The translations under genes and the position numbers were made by a program. Under the pieces are notes generated by a model. It was not told the DNA's origin. It saw only the letters and a program-made list of their open reading frames with translations, and searched no databases. A stretch of DNA of 59,422 bases from Laetiporus sulphureus 93-53 (lineage: Eukaryota > Basidiomycota > Agaricomycetes > Polyporales > Laetiporaceae). The DNA is taken from assembly GCF_001632365.1 (NCBI RefSeq), contig NW_024468594.1, positions 39,874 to 99,295 of the forward strand, given 5' to 3'. Positions 12,129 to 22,692 of this stretch are shown one piece after another (positions within the stretch are counted from its first letter, which is position 1; every line of letters begins with the position of its first letter).

Positions 12129-13469
12129 AGAGGTTATATTGGAGGTGAAGGTTGCCCTCGTCCAACTACCATTGCAACAAGTGGCCTTCTGCCTGACAGA
12201 GAGCTCGACGACGGACTGGAAAGAAAGCCGATCAAGACCCTGTCAAAGCCGACAGACTCGTCGGGCAAGGACATTGTCATCAAGCAGCTCAAATATCTGG
12301 GCTCGTACAACTGGACTAATGAGACAAAGCTGACGATACTCGTTCCCGGTCAGTGCTATTCAGACATCACATTGCTCGCTCATACCGTACACCAACAATC
12401 AACGCACTTAGGGTCTCCAGCACAGTGGCAGGACAGATCTTTTCCGTACCGAGTTCAGCCAGACAGTGGCATCAAGTTCGTCGATCAGAACGGATATCGC
12501 ATGCCATCATCCACGTTGTATCCTCTGTTTCATGCAGTGGATATAATGATGGAAGGAAGGGAGACAGCATCGATTGGAGATCAGTCAACTTTGTCACTGA
12601 CCACAATGGCCTCCGTAAGTTTCTCCATTGAATCAATGACACAGATGGCTCTGCCAAGGAGTTCAGGATTGACACACAACTGGCCAGAACCAGGACCGTT
12701 CTGTTGAATCGCTGGGAGAAACACATGGGCCACTTGCAGCGGATGACATATGGCTTCAGTTTCGAGCGGGCGAGCACGGATAAGGTCAAAGGATGCGAGC
12801 GAGGCACTAGTCACCATCGCATCATCAAATATGTCAGTATACAAATTGTATCAAGATGAAATTATGCTGATTTTTGCGCAGGATCTTGATGGTCTTACAC
12901 TAGTTGTCCGCTTTGAGGTTAATGCCTTCATCGCAGCCTTGCCCTCGCCCGGAGTCGTTTCATCTTCTTCCAATATCGGCTCACTTTCCGATATGTTATC
13001 TGGCCTGAACGTAGCAACTGTGACGTGCGACTTGATGGTAGACGGCGCTGCATCCACCGCTGAGCTTGACGTGATTCGCACTGGATCAGAGGTGCTGCAG
13101 AGCTCTCTAATCGAGATGAGCACTCAGTCGTGAAAGAATGCCGAGAAGTATGATTGGCGTGATGCATATCCACAGTTATACCTGTCCCAAATCTGCAACC
13201 ACTACCTTGCAGTGCATAACCGTGGAGAGTTCGAGACGATCACCAAATGCACGGTTGATGATGCAGAGATGAAACACTTTGATATAAGTGCCCAGAATGG
13301 GTTCAAGAAGTTGTGTCACATCTTAGAGACTGTTCAGGAATTGGTTGTTGAATATGGGCAGCGAGGATGCCTCAGCTTGGTTCACCGCGACAGGCAATTG
13401 CAAGCGTTTGATAGAATCAAACACAATGTTTACCTTCCAGAAGACATGCTGAGGCGTTTCGAGGATTGA
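12129..13469 (+). pseudogene. Fungal family usually labelled geranylgeranyl pyrophosphate synthetase-like; frameshift and stops
   Basis: This matches a conserved Ascomycota/Basidiomycota family often auto-labelled geranylgeranyl pyrophosphate synthetase, although its biochemical role is not established. Visible blocks: LPDRELDDGL, IKTLSKPTDSSGKDIVIK, LGSYNW, then an intron (12349-12411), WQDRSFPYRV, VDQNGYRMPSSTL, DWRSVNFVTDHNGLRKFLH, FRIDTQLARTRTVLLNRWEK, TSHHRIIKY, an intron (12833-12881), DLDGLTLVVRFEVNAF, NAEKYDWRDAYPQLYLSQ, VHNRGEF, GQRGCLSLV and the end LPEDMLRRFED. Defects: a one-base frameshift near 12560, TGA at the Trp of LHWINDTD (about 12631), TGA at 13131 at an expected Arg. Introns are retained, so this is not a retrocopy. 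The N-terminal exon could not be placed. Confidence 0.8.
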
Positions 13470-13949
13470 GGGCGCTGGCAGGGTATATCGTCGATGTTAT
13501 GGGAACCTGACTGTCGGGAGAGCATTCTGTCATAGGCTTGGGACTGTATTAGCACGTGTTTGGGAGCTCAGCTGCACATACTGCATTCTTCTGTACCTAG
13601 TACGTATTTTGGTGAAGCAATGTACGTATCTTCGAAATGAAATTTGGATTGTTCAGCTGCAGTCAATATCCATGTGCTTAGGTCAGTGCCATTGAGTTCA
13701 GCATCACATCTTTGGCATCACAGGGGCATCACACCTTTGGCATCCATACAAGTACTGTAATAGCTGTATGCAGATTGCACACATCTATTGATACACACCA
13801 GCCTGCAGTGATGAGCCTGGTTATTCTATGAATCGTAAATCATGCATGCAATGAATCAGAGATGAGTGCGAAGCAAACAAAAGCGACTGCCATTTAGTCA
13901 GCGAAAGTATACAGCATAGTTGGATGATAGTCTACAATAGACATGCCGA
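13470..13949. other. Intergenic spacer between two convergent gene remnants
   Basis: Contains the shared 3' flanks of the synthetase-like remnant (+) and the proteasome remnant (-). The only structure seen is a short tandem duplication near 13703-13745 (GGCATCACA... repeated). No coding sequence recognised. Confidence 0.5.
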
Positions 13950-14970
13950 CTAGTCCTTCTTCAACTCCCGTATAACGAACATCCGGTCGCCCTCTGCCTT
14001 TGTTGTGATTTTCGCCAAGCCATTAATGCTTGCAAGCCCTTGTGCACTGCGGCCATTGGCGAGGACGACATACATCTCGAGGCCGCCACCGACCTCGATA
14101 TATCGCTCTGTCGCACTCGTGAACGAGTCGATCACGATGGAAGGGACGTCCAGTAGCAGAAGATGTGCGGGATGTGTTGTCCCGGGAGCAGCGAGCTGAT
14201 TCTTATGATAGATCTGCACATATATTGTACGTTATTAGCGAACGTGAGACTGTTGAGTATATTTCACCCAGGGGAGGGACATCTCCGGTTCTCCACAAGA
14301 AGGTACATATGCCTGGTTATCTAGGAATGGCTGGACCAGGGACTGCGCAGCACCCGTGGCTCGACATGCTTCATGTTCATATGAGCCTACGGGATTGAAG
14401 GTATAAACTGCACCTGAACCTGGAGATACATGTCAGATTAAGCATGGGGGCACGTGACAGAGCAGCGAGCACGTACCGTCCTCTTCGATGCCTCCGAGAA
14501 GATTGTAAACATGATAGGGGAAGAAACGGTGAGTGTAGAGCATGGTCTGAATGAGACCAGCGATGGGGTGATGGTGCAAAGGGGCATGTCTTTCGCATGG
14601 GCATGGTGGTACCACTGAGCAGGACATTAGACGAGCGCACCGAGAGACAAATAGCGAGCACGCACCTTAAGCCTTTGATTGACCTGCTTCACGAACATGT
14701 TCCCTTTCGTGCAAAGCCATCCATGGCGAGGACCACACAGCCAGTTCTGTGTGTACGTCAGCTTGCATGGTGTAGACTCAGGAACACCGAAAAAGTCACA
14801 GAACTGGGCAGTTCTGAGAAGCCTAGCATCACAAGTGGAGTAGGTCTTTCCATTCAGTGCAGGCAGGATGGATGGAGAAGAGAACACCAGAGACTCCAGA
14901 CATAGGAGAAGACGAAAGATGCTGAATGCCACGGGAGGTTTGCCAAAGAATGAGAAATTGAGCTGTGGGT
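13950..14970 (-). pseudogene. PRE7: 20S proteasome subunit beta type-6 (PRE7/PSMB1 family), frameshifted copy
   Basis: Beta-6 is a non-catalytic subunit of the 20S proteasome beta ring. The copy keeps at least three introns (14615-14665, 14414-14476, 14214-14306). Recognisable blocks are QLNFSFFGKPPVAF (near the N-terminus, about 14965), DGFARKGNMFVKQVNQRLK (before 14666), WYHHAHAKDMPL, PIAGLIQTMLYTHRFFPY, NLLGGIEEDG, AVYTFNPVGSYEHEACRATG, AAQSLVQPFLDNQAY, DSFTSATERYIEVGGGLEMY and the C-terminal RELKKD at 13953. One-base frameshifts occur near 14750 and in the 14580-14600 stretch. The 5' region with the expected GGT and DTRQ motifs is not recognisable. As PRE7 is essential in yeast, an intact copy must exist elsewhere if this is not a sequencing problem. 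Confidence 0.88.
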
Positions 14971-15478
14971 GCCAGTGGTCAGAGCATCAGGGAAGAGTTC
15001 CTCTGGCCCTGTGATGCTGGAAATGATGGGGCTAGCTAGCCCCTTGCATTTTCTGATTGCATTAAACATTTGATAGGACCAAAAAGACACAGCCCCTACA
15101 ACATAAATGAGTAGCCAAGATATGGTGCAAGGTGATCAGGTGCTCATACAGCCAACAGACATAATGACTATGAAATACGAAGAAAAAGATTAACAGGACA
15201 CTTTGGTAAAACAGCAAGCAATGCTTGCTAGTAGTACCCCACCCAGGTTCAAGCCCTGGGAGTGCCCATCATGCCCGGGTTCGACTCCCGCAAATGAAAC
15301 TCATATATGCATAAAATATGAGAAAAGGTATGAAAATAGTACCTTTTTGGCATTCAATGATCTTTCCATTTTTTCTCACAATGAAGAAAGTACTGATTCA
15401 TTTTTGCAAAAAAGGTGTAAGAATGGAATTGAATAATGCAATGTTTCCCATCAGGTGAATGATTTTGTGAAAAGGCTA
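14971..15478. other. Spacer between divergent gene remnants, with tRNA-like arms
   Basis: Upstream region shared by the proteasome (-) and BMT2 (+) remnants. Apart from two tRNA T-arm-like sequences at 15242-15294 nothing is recognised. Confidence 0.4.
15205..15300 (+). repeat. tRNA-like sequence (two T-arm motifs), possible SINE remnant
   Basis: CCAGG TTCAAGC CCTGG (about 15244-15260) is a perfect five-pair T-arm with a seven-base TTCRANY loop. A second, CGGG TTCGACT CCCG, follows some 30 bases later and contains GGTTCGACTCC, an exact match to the RNA polymerase III B-box consensus. A weak A-box-like stretch lies at about 15220. No acceptor stem or anticodon arm could be folded, so it is not a functional tRNA gene. 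Confidence 0.35.
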
Positions 15479-16238
15479 GGCGGCAGCGAAAAGGTTTTGA
15501 TGGGGTGGCTGAAAGAACGGGGAGTGGCCAGTGCAAGCCTGAAGGAGCATACAATGTTGAGGTATATCTGAGCTGGTTTTGCCCTCGAACGATGAGAGCG
15601 CTCATGCACAGCGTTACAGGCTACTCAAAGTTGGTGCTCTCAAACCCAACAACTATGCATCGTGCACTGCATGGATCCACAACACATCAATAGACCTCCG
15701 ATCTAACCACCCAGCTATCGCCGAGCAAGATTTTCTGCTCATGAGCGAAGCAGAGCACTGCGAGAAGTGGGACATCATCAGCCTCAGCCTCATCCTGAAT
15801 TTTGTCCCGGATGCAAAAGATCGAGGTACATATGCATTTCCCTCAGATGCTGAAGGGCAAGTACTGAACTTGGTGACACAGGCAAGATGCTGTGACTAGC
15901 TCACACGATGCTGTGTCAGATGGCCTCCTGTTCATCGCCATAAGTCTATCCACGTACGACCTGCATCACACAATCATTCACCCTTCCCCTCCTCCGACAA
16001 GCTACCACTTCCATGCATCCTCAACTCGCACTACAGGCTCATGCCAGAGCACTTCACAGCCCTCCTACAGATCATTGGGCTCTCCACGATAAAGACATGG
16101 TGGAAAGAGGGTGGCAAGATGGTGTATTGGCTCCTGCGCATGACGCCCGTCATGTCACACATGACCGATCCAGCACTATATGAGAGCAAGAAAGTTTTAC
16201 GACCGGGGAAAAGAAACAACTTTGTTATTCTGTTGTGA
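15479..16238 (+). pseudogene. BMT2: 25S rRNA adenine-N1 methyltransferase Bmt2 family, disrupted copy
   Basis: Bmt2 methylates adenine N1 in 25S rRNA in the nucleolus. Blocks seen in order: GSEKVLMGWLKERGVAS, LLKVGALKPNNYASCTAWI, HNTSIDLRSNHPAIAEQDFL, EHCEKWDIISLSLILNFVPD (the family signature around the SAM fold), AKDRG, an intron, LAHTML, GLLFIA, EHFTALLQIIGLSTIKTWWK, EGGKMVYWLL and the C-terminal KKVLRPGKRNNFVILL ending at TGA 16238. Stops and frameshifts occur before the signature (about 15570), at ML-TGA (about 15894) and near 15920. The N-terminal part is not seen. Intron retention argues against a retrocopy. Confidence 0.82.
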
Positions 16239-16428
16239 CAGGGTCGGTGATGCTGCCATGCTTGGTATGAATCACCCCATACTGTAGTTATCACCCATTC
16301 AATGTCACGATCAGCGCTTCAATTCTGCAGATCACTGCGTAATGCTGTCCTATATGTTAAGGGCCCACTGCGTGCCAGCACCAAGGCGTTGGATGAAGTC
16401 AGCGATCCTACATTACAATTGTAATTGT

Positions 16429-17735
16429 CTACTTGTGCTTCTCGTCCACCGGGTCGAGATACAGCTGCGGGAGGATCGAGTGAGCCACGGCACTTTCCAT
16501 ACAAGCCCTCTGTGCTTGCCTTGCTTGGATTCATGACATTCAGCGGATCGATGGCCCGCTTGATCGTCTTCATCAACTCAATAGTATTCTCTCCAAGCTC
16601 AGCTACCAAATACTCCTTCTTACCGATGCCGACACCATGCTCACCGGTACCTGCATTGTCGCTGTTAACTTCGATGCGTGGCATCAAAAGGAAACACCAA
16701 ACGCTCACAGCTTCCATCCAGCCGAATCGTGCGGAGGACCAATCAGTGCATGGCTTCGCTCACCTTCTGGAGCTCCTTGTCGTCCATGAACAGAATCAGT
16801 GCATGGAAGTTGCCTGCAAGAAGCACAATGAGAACAGTGGCATGTACCAAGAGCTGAGAGCACCTACCATCACTGACATGGCCGAAAATAGTCGAAACGA
16901 GCTGTGGCAACTGCGACGGTGGCACGCTACCTCTCCTCGTCAGTCAGCCCATCCAACGCATATGACCAAAAACCCAGATAGCATGCACCACACATCCATC
17001 GTCTAGCAGCACGAGCCGAGCATGCTCCCGATCGTGCTGATGAGCGCGTACTTGCGGCTCTCCCACAGCTTGGCGACCTCCTCATCCGTCTGCGCAAACT
17101 TAAAGCGTGTGCTCCCATGCCTGCACACGTCTGCTGCACAGTGGCGGCGGTGATGCTAATTCCCTCCTTGTCACCCTGGATCTTGAAGAAGAGCATGTCA
17201 CTGATGGGGAGCTTTCGGGAGATCTCACCGGTGGAATTGATTCCACCCATCACTGTGAAGGGATTAGAGAAATGCTGCTAGAAGTGGTGCATGTAGGAGA
17301 TGCGTACTGTTGTCATCGAGCAATTCGATGCATTCTGTGGTGTCGTGAAGCTCAGTGAACAATAATGGATGTTGAGATTTCACATATGGATGTGCGGTCC
17401 GTTAGCACTGTTCAGTATTTCTTGTACAGTGCTGACGGCATGCTCCATGTCAGGGAATTGCACCATGGCAACCTTGGTTGGCAGCAGAGGTGCCAAGTGT
17501 AGTGTGGCTGGAAGAGGGACGTGGGGGCTCAGCGAGTCATATGATGACCTGCATTGAAAGCCTCGCCCTCGGTCACGACGCCAGTGTGCCTTCGGCGCCG
17601 ATGAACAGTTTTGTCAGGCCAAAGCCAGCCGCTGACTTGTGCGCTCTTCGACACATTTTGATGACTTCGCCGTTGGGCAATACCGCGGTCTGCACAGGCG
17701 GTGAACATTCTCAATAGGACTTGCTTGCTGCGACA
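16429..17735 (-). pseudogene. DLD1: D-lactate dehydrogenase (FAD-linked, DLD1-like), 5'-truncated and frameshifted
   Basis: Mitochondrial D-lactate:cytochrome c oxidoreductase family. The copy starts in the FAD domain with VLPNGEVIK, HKSAAGFGLTKLFIGAEGTL (about 17690-17600). It continues with CIELLDDNS (about 17335), ELPISD-type MLFFKIQGDKEG (about 17190), FKFAQTDEEVAKLWESRKYA and ISTIGSM (about 17100-17030), FGHVSDG, GNFHALILFMDDKELQKVSE (about 16790), TGEHGVGIGKKEYLVAELGE (about 16635), IKRAIDPLNVMNPSK, and after a 55 nt intron (16465-16519) LYLDPVDEKHK ending in TAG at 16429. Several stops and frameshifts. The N-terminal FAD-binding half is missing, and sequence right of 17735 is unrelated. 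The last intron starts with GC instead of GT. Confidence 0.85.
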
Positions 17736-18036
17736 CATCACAGGGGTGGCGTACGGTGGCGTATGGGTGGCGTACGGGTGGCTTGGCTGGAGAGTGGTTT
17801 TGGTCCTGTTACTTGTGCTTGTAGCCCATTGTGTGTCTGGGCCAGAGGCCAGAGGCTGAGCGCCCGAAAAGGCTACATAAGCTGTGTGCTGTGCTTGGTT
17901 TCATTCTCCTCCTTCCTTCAGACTTATATCACATCCTTTAGAGTTCCCTCCAGGGTCAGACAAGGATATCCGGAGCGTTCCCGCAGAGGTTTGAAGGAAT
18001 TGTCTCTTCTGCCCACGGGAGACTACCTCCAGGATT
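17736..18036. other. Non-coding block replacing the 5' half of the D-lactate dehydrogenase gene
   Basis: The homology of the dehydrogenase remnant stops at about 17735. What follows begins with a GGTGGCGTAYG-type short repeat and then GC-rich to mixed sequence. It could be a solo LTR or other insertion, but no second copy lies in this window to prove it. Confidence 0.35.
17743..17787. repeat. Short tandem repeat, unit about 12 bp
   Basis: Four near-copies of GGGTGGCGTAYG/GTGGC in a row, next to the point where the D-lactate dehydrogenase homology ends. Such a repeat at a truncation point may mark a rearrangement breakpoint. Confidence 0.6.
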
Positions 18037-18840
18037 ATGCTGGCTAGAGAAAATGATTCGAGACAGGTAAGTCTATATCATGAACGTGATCGTGCTGTAC
18101 AAATGAGTCGATGCCTCTTGGTTGCAGCACAGCGAGCAATTGCGACTCGATGCAATGAAGCGCCGTTATGGGAGGCATCCTTCCATTGGGCGCGATGTGA
18201 ATGGCAAGTGGAATTATGTTCCAGCCATGCCTCAAAGCATGAACACTGCTTTTGGTCAATCGAGAAGCATACGTTCCACAATCATAGGGTTTCTAGAGCA
18301 CCATCTGATCATAATTATCTTGATGCCTAGGTGGTATCATCCACCGCAGCTACCAGGGTGGGAAGGGTGCGATCTGACGTACAGTATATGATGGATCCTG
18401 AAGAAGGAGTGAGGGAGGACTACGGAACAGTGCCTACAGTGATAGACGATGATGACGGTCCAGCGAGGGATGATGATGATTCAGCGAGGGATGATGACAG
18501 TTCAGTGAGGGACGATGACGGTTCAGCGAGGGACGATCACATTTCAGCAGTGCACGATGACGATGACGGTTCATTGGTGGACGATGACGATGACAGTTCA
18601 GTGAGCAATAATGAGGGTTCACTGTCACAGGTGATTGTTGATCGTCTCATGTTCGGCATTCTATTGCTCATTGTCAGGAGCAGGACCTGGATGCACCGGT
18701 TCCAGTGCGAAATCCTGCCGCCAATGCCTTTCTACGAGGGCTTTCGACCACCTCAGCACCACCTAAGCATTGGGTCCACGTGTTCTCTAACTTGGAGATT
18801 GACAGCGAGGATGCCGTTGATTCGATAGCCTTATTAACGA
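18028..18840 (+). pseudogene. Unrecognised gene remnant with acidic 21 bp repeat
   Basis: I do not recognise the product. A short exon MLARENDSRQ (18037-18066) ends at a GTAAGT donor, and after GTTGCAG the frame continues HSEQLRLDAMKRRYGRHPSI, GRDVNGKWNYVPAMPQSMN (about 18128-18240). A second open stretch from 18331 contains an Asp-rich repeat (DDDGSAR type), then, in another frame, EQDLDAPVPVRNPAANAF, HWVHVFSNLEIDSEDAVDS and, after TAA at about 18847, EWLLLQERLDVIG. The parts lie in different frames, so the gene is broken or has introns I could not place. It may be a gag-like or lineage-specific protein. Confidence 0.4.
18448..18606 (+). repeat. Coding-type minisatellite, 21 bp unit, about seven copies
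   Basis: Units of the type GAYGATGACGGTTCAGCGAGG, with later units lengthened to 24 and 27 bp by extra GAY triplets. All lengths are multiples of three, so the frame (Asp-rich, DDDGSAR) is kept, which suggests the repeat once lay in a protein. Confidence 0.8.
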
Positions 18841-18847
18841 AGGATTA

Positions 18848-19279
18848 AGGCTGCAAGGAGTGGTTGTTGCTTCAGGAAAGGCTAGACGTCATTGGAAATG
18901 ACTCTCTCTATGCATGGTGGATCCGGTTGAAGACCACATTGGAGCAGAGGGTCACTCGTTTGGATCGCGATTGACCAACTTTCAGCAGAATTTGTTATGA
19001 TAATGTTATGTTACGTTTGTATGCAGAGCCCATGATGTTGAAGGTTTCACGGTCAAACTGTCAGTGCATGTCAAATACCTTTGTACTTGATATATCTACA
19101 TTAGCAATCAGGAGGCCTCGACGTATGTGTGCAATAGCTGTATATGTTGTTCCTTATCCACCATGATAGCAGTGCAGTCGATGAAACCAAGATTTGTAAT
19201 GCACGAAGGACGACACTAAACTACAAAGCTTTCGTAACAAATCTTATGAACGTGATCCCCGCACTTCCATCTAGAGCTG
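18848..19279. other. Spacer, nothing recognised
   Basis: About 430 bases between the acidic-repeat remnant and the GMC oxidoreductase remnant. A weak reading EWLLLQERLDVIG enters from the left. Otherwise there are no protein-like frames, repeats or regulatory motifs I can support. Confidence 0.4.
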
Positions 19280-20160
19280 TCATTTCTTGATGATGTCGGG
19301 CTTGATGCGGAAGACCAACCTATCTTGCATATGAGACGATACCTCTAGTGGGACTCCTGATCGAAACATCGACGACACACATTCTGATCGATGACACTTC
19401 ATTCCGTATACCTGCACCCATATTACAAGTCAGATATAGCATCGTCATGATCAGCCGCACAATTACTTTCAATGATGGGTCGACAATTCTGTCTTTTTCC
19501 TTCAGTAGCATACACAGGCTCCCAATCATACCTGTAAAAATGACAAGCTCGTGCGAACAGCAGCTTTCGCAATTGACATATGCCAGGCCGTCCAGAAGTG
19601 CTTGCACAGTGACCTTCAAGTGAGATCTATTAGATAAGGTGCAACATTGTGAGCATGTCACAGAGATACCCATCACGGAGCTGTCCATCATGTGCAATGT
19701 TGGATTCTTGCATCATTTCCGCGATCACAATGTCCTTGAACGGTTCTGTGTGTGCAATCTTTCGAACGTACTTAAATGAATCCAGGATAATCTCGAGGTC
19801 AGCTTCTTGCTCGTAATAGTAACGGGGATCGACTCGGATGGTCGGATTCATCTTTGGATCAGCCGAGTTAATGTGCTGTTGTGTCGTATGAGGGAGGAAC
19901 AAAAGCAGCAAGACATACGATTGTTCCACAAGAGATTGGATGGCTGACAACAGGAAACAGTGAAAGGCGAGTTTGTGAAAAGCTAAACATGTGTGGTTCA
20001 GCCTCGTTACCCCGATCAGCATATGCAGATAGCTTACTATCTGGGACTAGCGAGAATAAAAATATCAGATACTCCACAGCGGCACATAGGCATCCTTCAT
20101 GAGCTCCAGCTGCATCTCATACTGCACCCTGAGTCCAGAAGGATATTGATCGACTTCCTT
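19280..20160 (-). pseudogene. GMC oxidoreductase (FAD-dependent alcohol/choline oxidase-like), C-terminal remnant
   Basis: GMC oxidoreductases are flavoenzymes of about 600 residues, often secreted in wood-decay fungi. Only the C-terminal third is visible: LRVQYEMQLELMKDAYVPLW (about 20130), QHINSADPKMNPTI then VDPRYYYEQEADLEIILDSF, KYVRKIAHTEPFKDI (about 19860-19740), a gap, SLCMLLKEKDRIVDPSLK (about 19500), an intron with acceptor GTGCAG, IRMCVVDVSI (the IRVVDASIxP motif), SSHMQ and PDIIKK ending with TGA at 19280. The conserved C-terminal His, expected in a CSMLP-type segment, is not clear. The FAD-binding N-terminus is absent. Several frameshifts. Confidence 0.8.
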
Positions 20161-20320
20161 TGCCGCTATCTGTGGGGTCGCGCAGTAGTGTTTTGATAAG
20201 CATCTATCAGACGCGAACGTAGCAGCAGCGCAAGCATCCTCTTAATTGCAGAGAAGCGCTCGGAATAATCTGAGCAGAGATAATTTCTTGCGATGACATG
20301 TCATGATTTGGGATTTAAAA

Positions 20321-20706
20321 TCAGAAGGTGCCGTGAAGCAAATGGTGGCAGACAGATGGCCATAGCATCAACTCTGTCAGCGACGATCCAACAGGCAACA
20401 ATGGATGAAGAACCTTGAGATGCTTCGAGAACTCTGCAATGGATAGTATGAGTGGCAGACCGTTGGCCTTGATAACCTGCAGGCTGCGACTTCTGAACGA
20501 AGTTACCAGATTTGACACGATGTGTATCGTAACGTGTATATAAGTGAGACACGGCGAAGAACGTTATGAATGAACTTGAGCAGTGCCACCTTGACTTCGG
20601 TGAGTGTGACATTGGGTGACATCTCGAGCAGAAGCACGATGATCGAGAGCACCTTGACCATGAGCTGGATGTCTAATGTCGTGGCGTAGGAAAGATCGGC
20701 GGGCAC
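20321..20706 (-). pseudogene. Unrecognised helical (HEAT/armadillo-like) gene fragment
   Basis: Two stretches look like real protein: LSYATTLDIQLMVKVLSIIV followed by LLEMSPNVTLTEVKVALLKF (20690-20570), and, in another frame, LQVIKANGLPLILSIAEFSK then LHPLLPVGSSLTELMLWP (20480-20350). The regular amphipathic pattern suggests stacked helices of a large scaffold protein. I cannot name the family. Parts up to about 21500 on the same strand (for example FIEFSE, GFCVFSTLLNTRQFDVVYND) may belong to it. Confidence 0.4.
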
Positions 20707-22190
20707 ACTGACTTGGTGTTTGTTGCTGGTAAATAGGGCATCAATTGACGCTCATGGTACAGGACGACGTATCTCTTCAAGAGGTCATCCAAACATGCCA
20801 AAATTTGGCCCTACCCCAATCAACCAGTGACCACTCTTCAGCAGACCAGTGATCAGTGACCGCACGCACCAGTTCACCCAATGATCTTCGATTATCACTT
20901 CCCTTGCAACACAGATCACATCCTGCACGGTGCCATCTGTCCTGTTTGCACGTCATGCATTCTCTCCACTTTCTCGTCTTCATGACAACTGCCTGGCACA
21001 TTCACAAATTGCCGATGAAAAAGCTCCATGTCTGTCTCATGGTTGCTGAGTCATTGCACTGCATCGTTGTAGACCACATCAAACTGCCTCGTGTTCAATA
21101 GCGTAGAGAACACGCAGAACCCCTCAGAAATGACCCGCGGATGTCCTTACTCAGAGAATTCAATAAACTCAGCAAGATACAACCGATGACAGTGAGAGAA
21201 GAAGGGTGCAATGAACGGCATGCAGATAGAAGGCAATGCAGATGCACTTGCCTTGCTCACCACATTGACACGTTGCGACGTCGGAAAAACGGCCTGGAAC
21301 GATGATCAGCAGCACATTCAGCAAGCCATTCATCTGACCTTCTGCAGCGTGCCAACGTTGTCAGTTTGCTCAGATCATGTGAAATTTGAAAGACAGGAGT
21401 ATTATTATTATGCACTCTTCATCAAGTCTTGCATCTTCGGTATTGTGATCCGCCATTTCTTCATATTCAACTTCAACGTCACCAGCATAGTTCTGCGATG
21501 AATCAGAAGTTGTACATGAAACGATGTGATCTCAAAGAGCACCGCGTAACAACCACTCATACACGCACAATGCATGCAACATTTCTGCTGTTTCTTATCC
21601 TCACGTTCTACGACTCGATATTTCTGTAATGTTGTATGATTGAGTATCGATCCACACTAGTGGCGCGGGACTGCTGCCACAAGCTGCTTTGTCGTGTTCT
21701 AGGCTTCAATTCTCATTGGGAGGCTTCAGTAAACTGCTTGGAGCGGATAGTTGGAAAGAATCGTACGAGTGCTGACATGCGCGCCTGCAGGGAGCAGACG
21801 AGACAGCATCAGTGAATGGTCAACTAGTAGCTGTGGCTTGAGGTCAGAGCTCACCCTTTAATCCTGGGGTCCTCTGCATTTGAAGATGCATTTGAAGAGG
21901 TATAATCCAACATGACAATCAGAGATTGTGGGCTTTCGCAGACAGATGACACTTGCCTCCGCACTGTGTCTTGCACCTGTCACATCAGCGATGTTGTTGA
22001 AGCACCATATCCAGCGTACCGATACCGCAACCACTCACAATCGGATGGTTGATAGCACTGTCTTCCATTCGACAAAGAGATCGGCACAACATGCAAGCTT
22101 CTACGAGGAATTTAATGTGGAAACCCACCACTTGTAGCGAGGGAGAGAACGCGAAGGGCCATAAGAATCTCACGCTCAGGCTCGGTACTG
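20707..22190. other. Region without a supportable gene model
   Basis: Scattered protein-like minus-strand stretches (about 21500-21050) are broken by many stops and could be 5' parts of the helical fragment at 20321-20706. Between 21600 and 22190 the minus strand reads LIVMLDYTSSNASSNAEDPR and similar in short bursts. No consistent exon chain. Confidence 0.35.
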
Positions 22191-22204
22191 CTTTGTGCCC
22201 TGGA

Positions 22205-22317
22205 GATTCACCTTGACCAAAGAACAGGCACAGCTAAATGCTGCCGAAGATCGACTTGATCGCAGAAATGCTGTGGTTGCAATGGTTCATGAGGTCGTGG
22301 ACAAGATTCTAGCATAA
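22205..22317 (+). other. Possible terminal exon of an unrecognised gene
   Basis: An open stretch reads FTLTKEQAQLNAAEDRLDRR, NAVVAMVHEVVDKILA and ends in TAA (22315-22317). The charged helical character looks like protein, but nothing upstream could be joined and I do not recognise it. Confidence 0.3.
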
Positions 22318-22692
22318 GAACCCAGGTAGAGGGGTAGTATTCAGCTTGTTTTCTGATATAAGCATGTTGTGGGGCGTATATACCTTATACCTTCCCGATC
22401 ATGCATTTCATGCAGCATGTTACCATAGTGGCGTCATCGATTCCATATCTTGTCTAGATGTTTTGAAGTGTGGCATGTCCATGTAATGCGTGTATAGGAA
22501 GCACTTGCTGCAAGTGCAGTAGCAACAGGGCAACGGCTCTGAGTTATTCGAGGGCATCTCCCTGCAAACTGAAGGACAGGTCACGAATAAGAAGTACTAC
22601 TGTACCATATAGCCATGTGCCCCAAGCCTCGTGCAATTAATGTAAAAAGTGCACAGCCATGGCTGACTAAAAGGCAGCGCGCAACAGTGTTG
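22318..22692. other. Spacer, nothing recognised
   Basis: About 375 bases with no protein-like frame, repeat or regulatory motif I can support. Confidence 0.4.
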
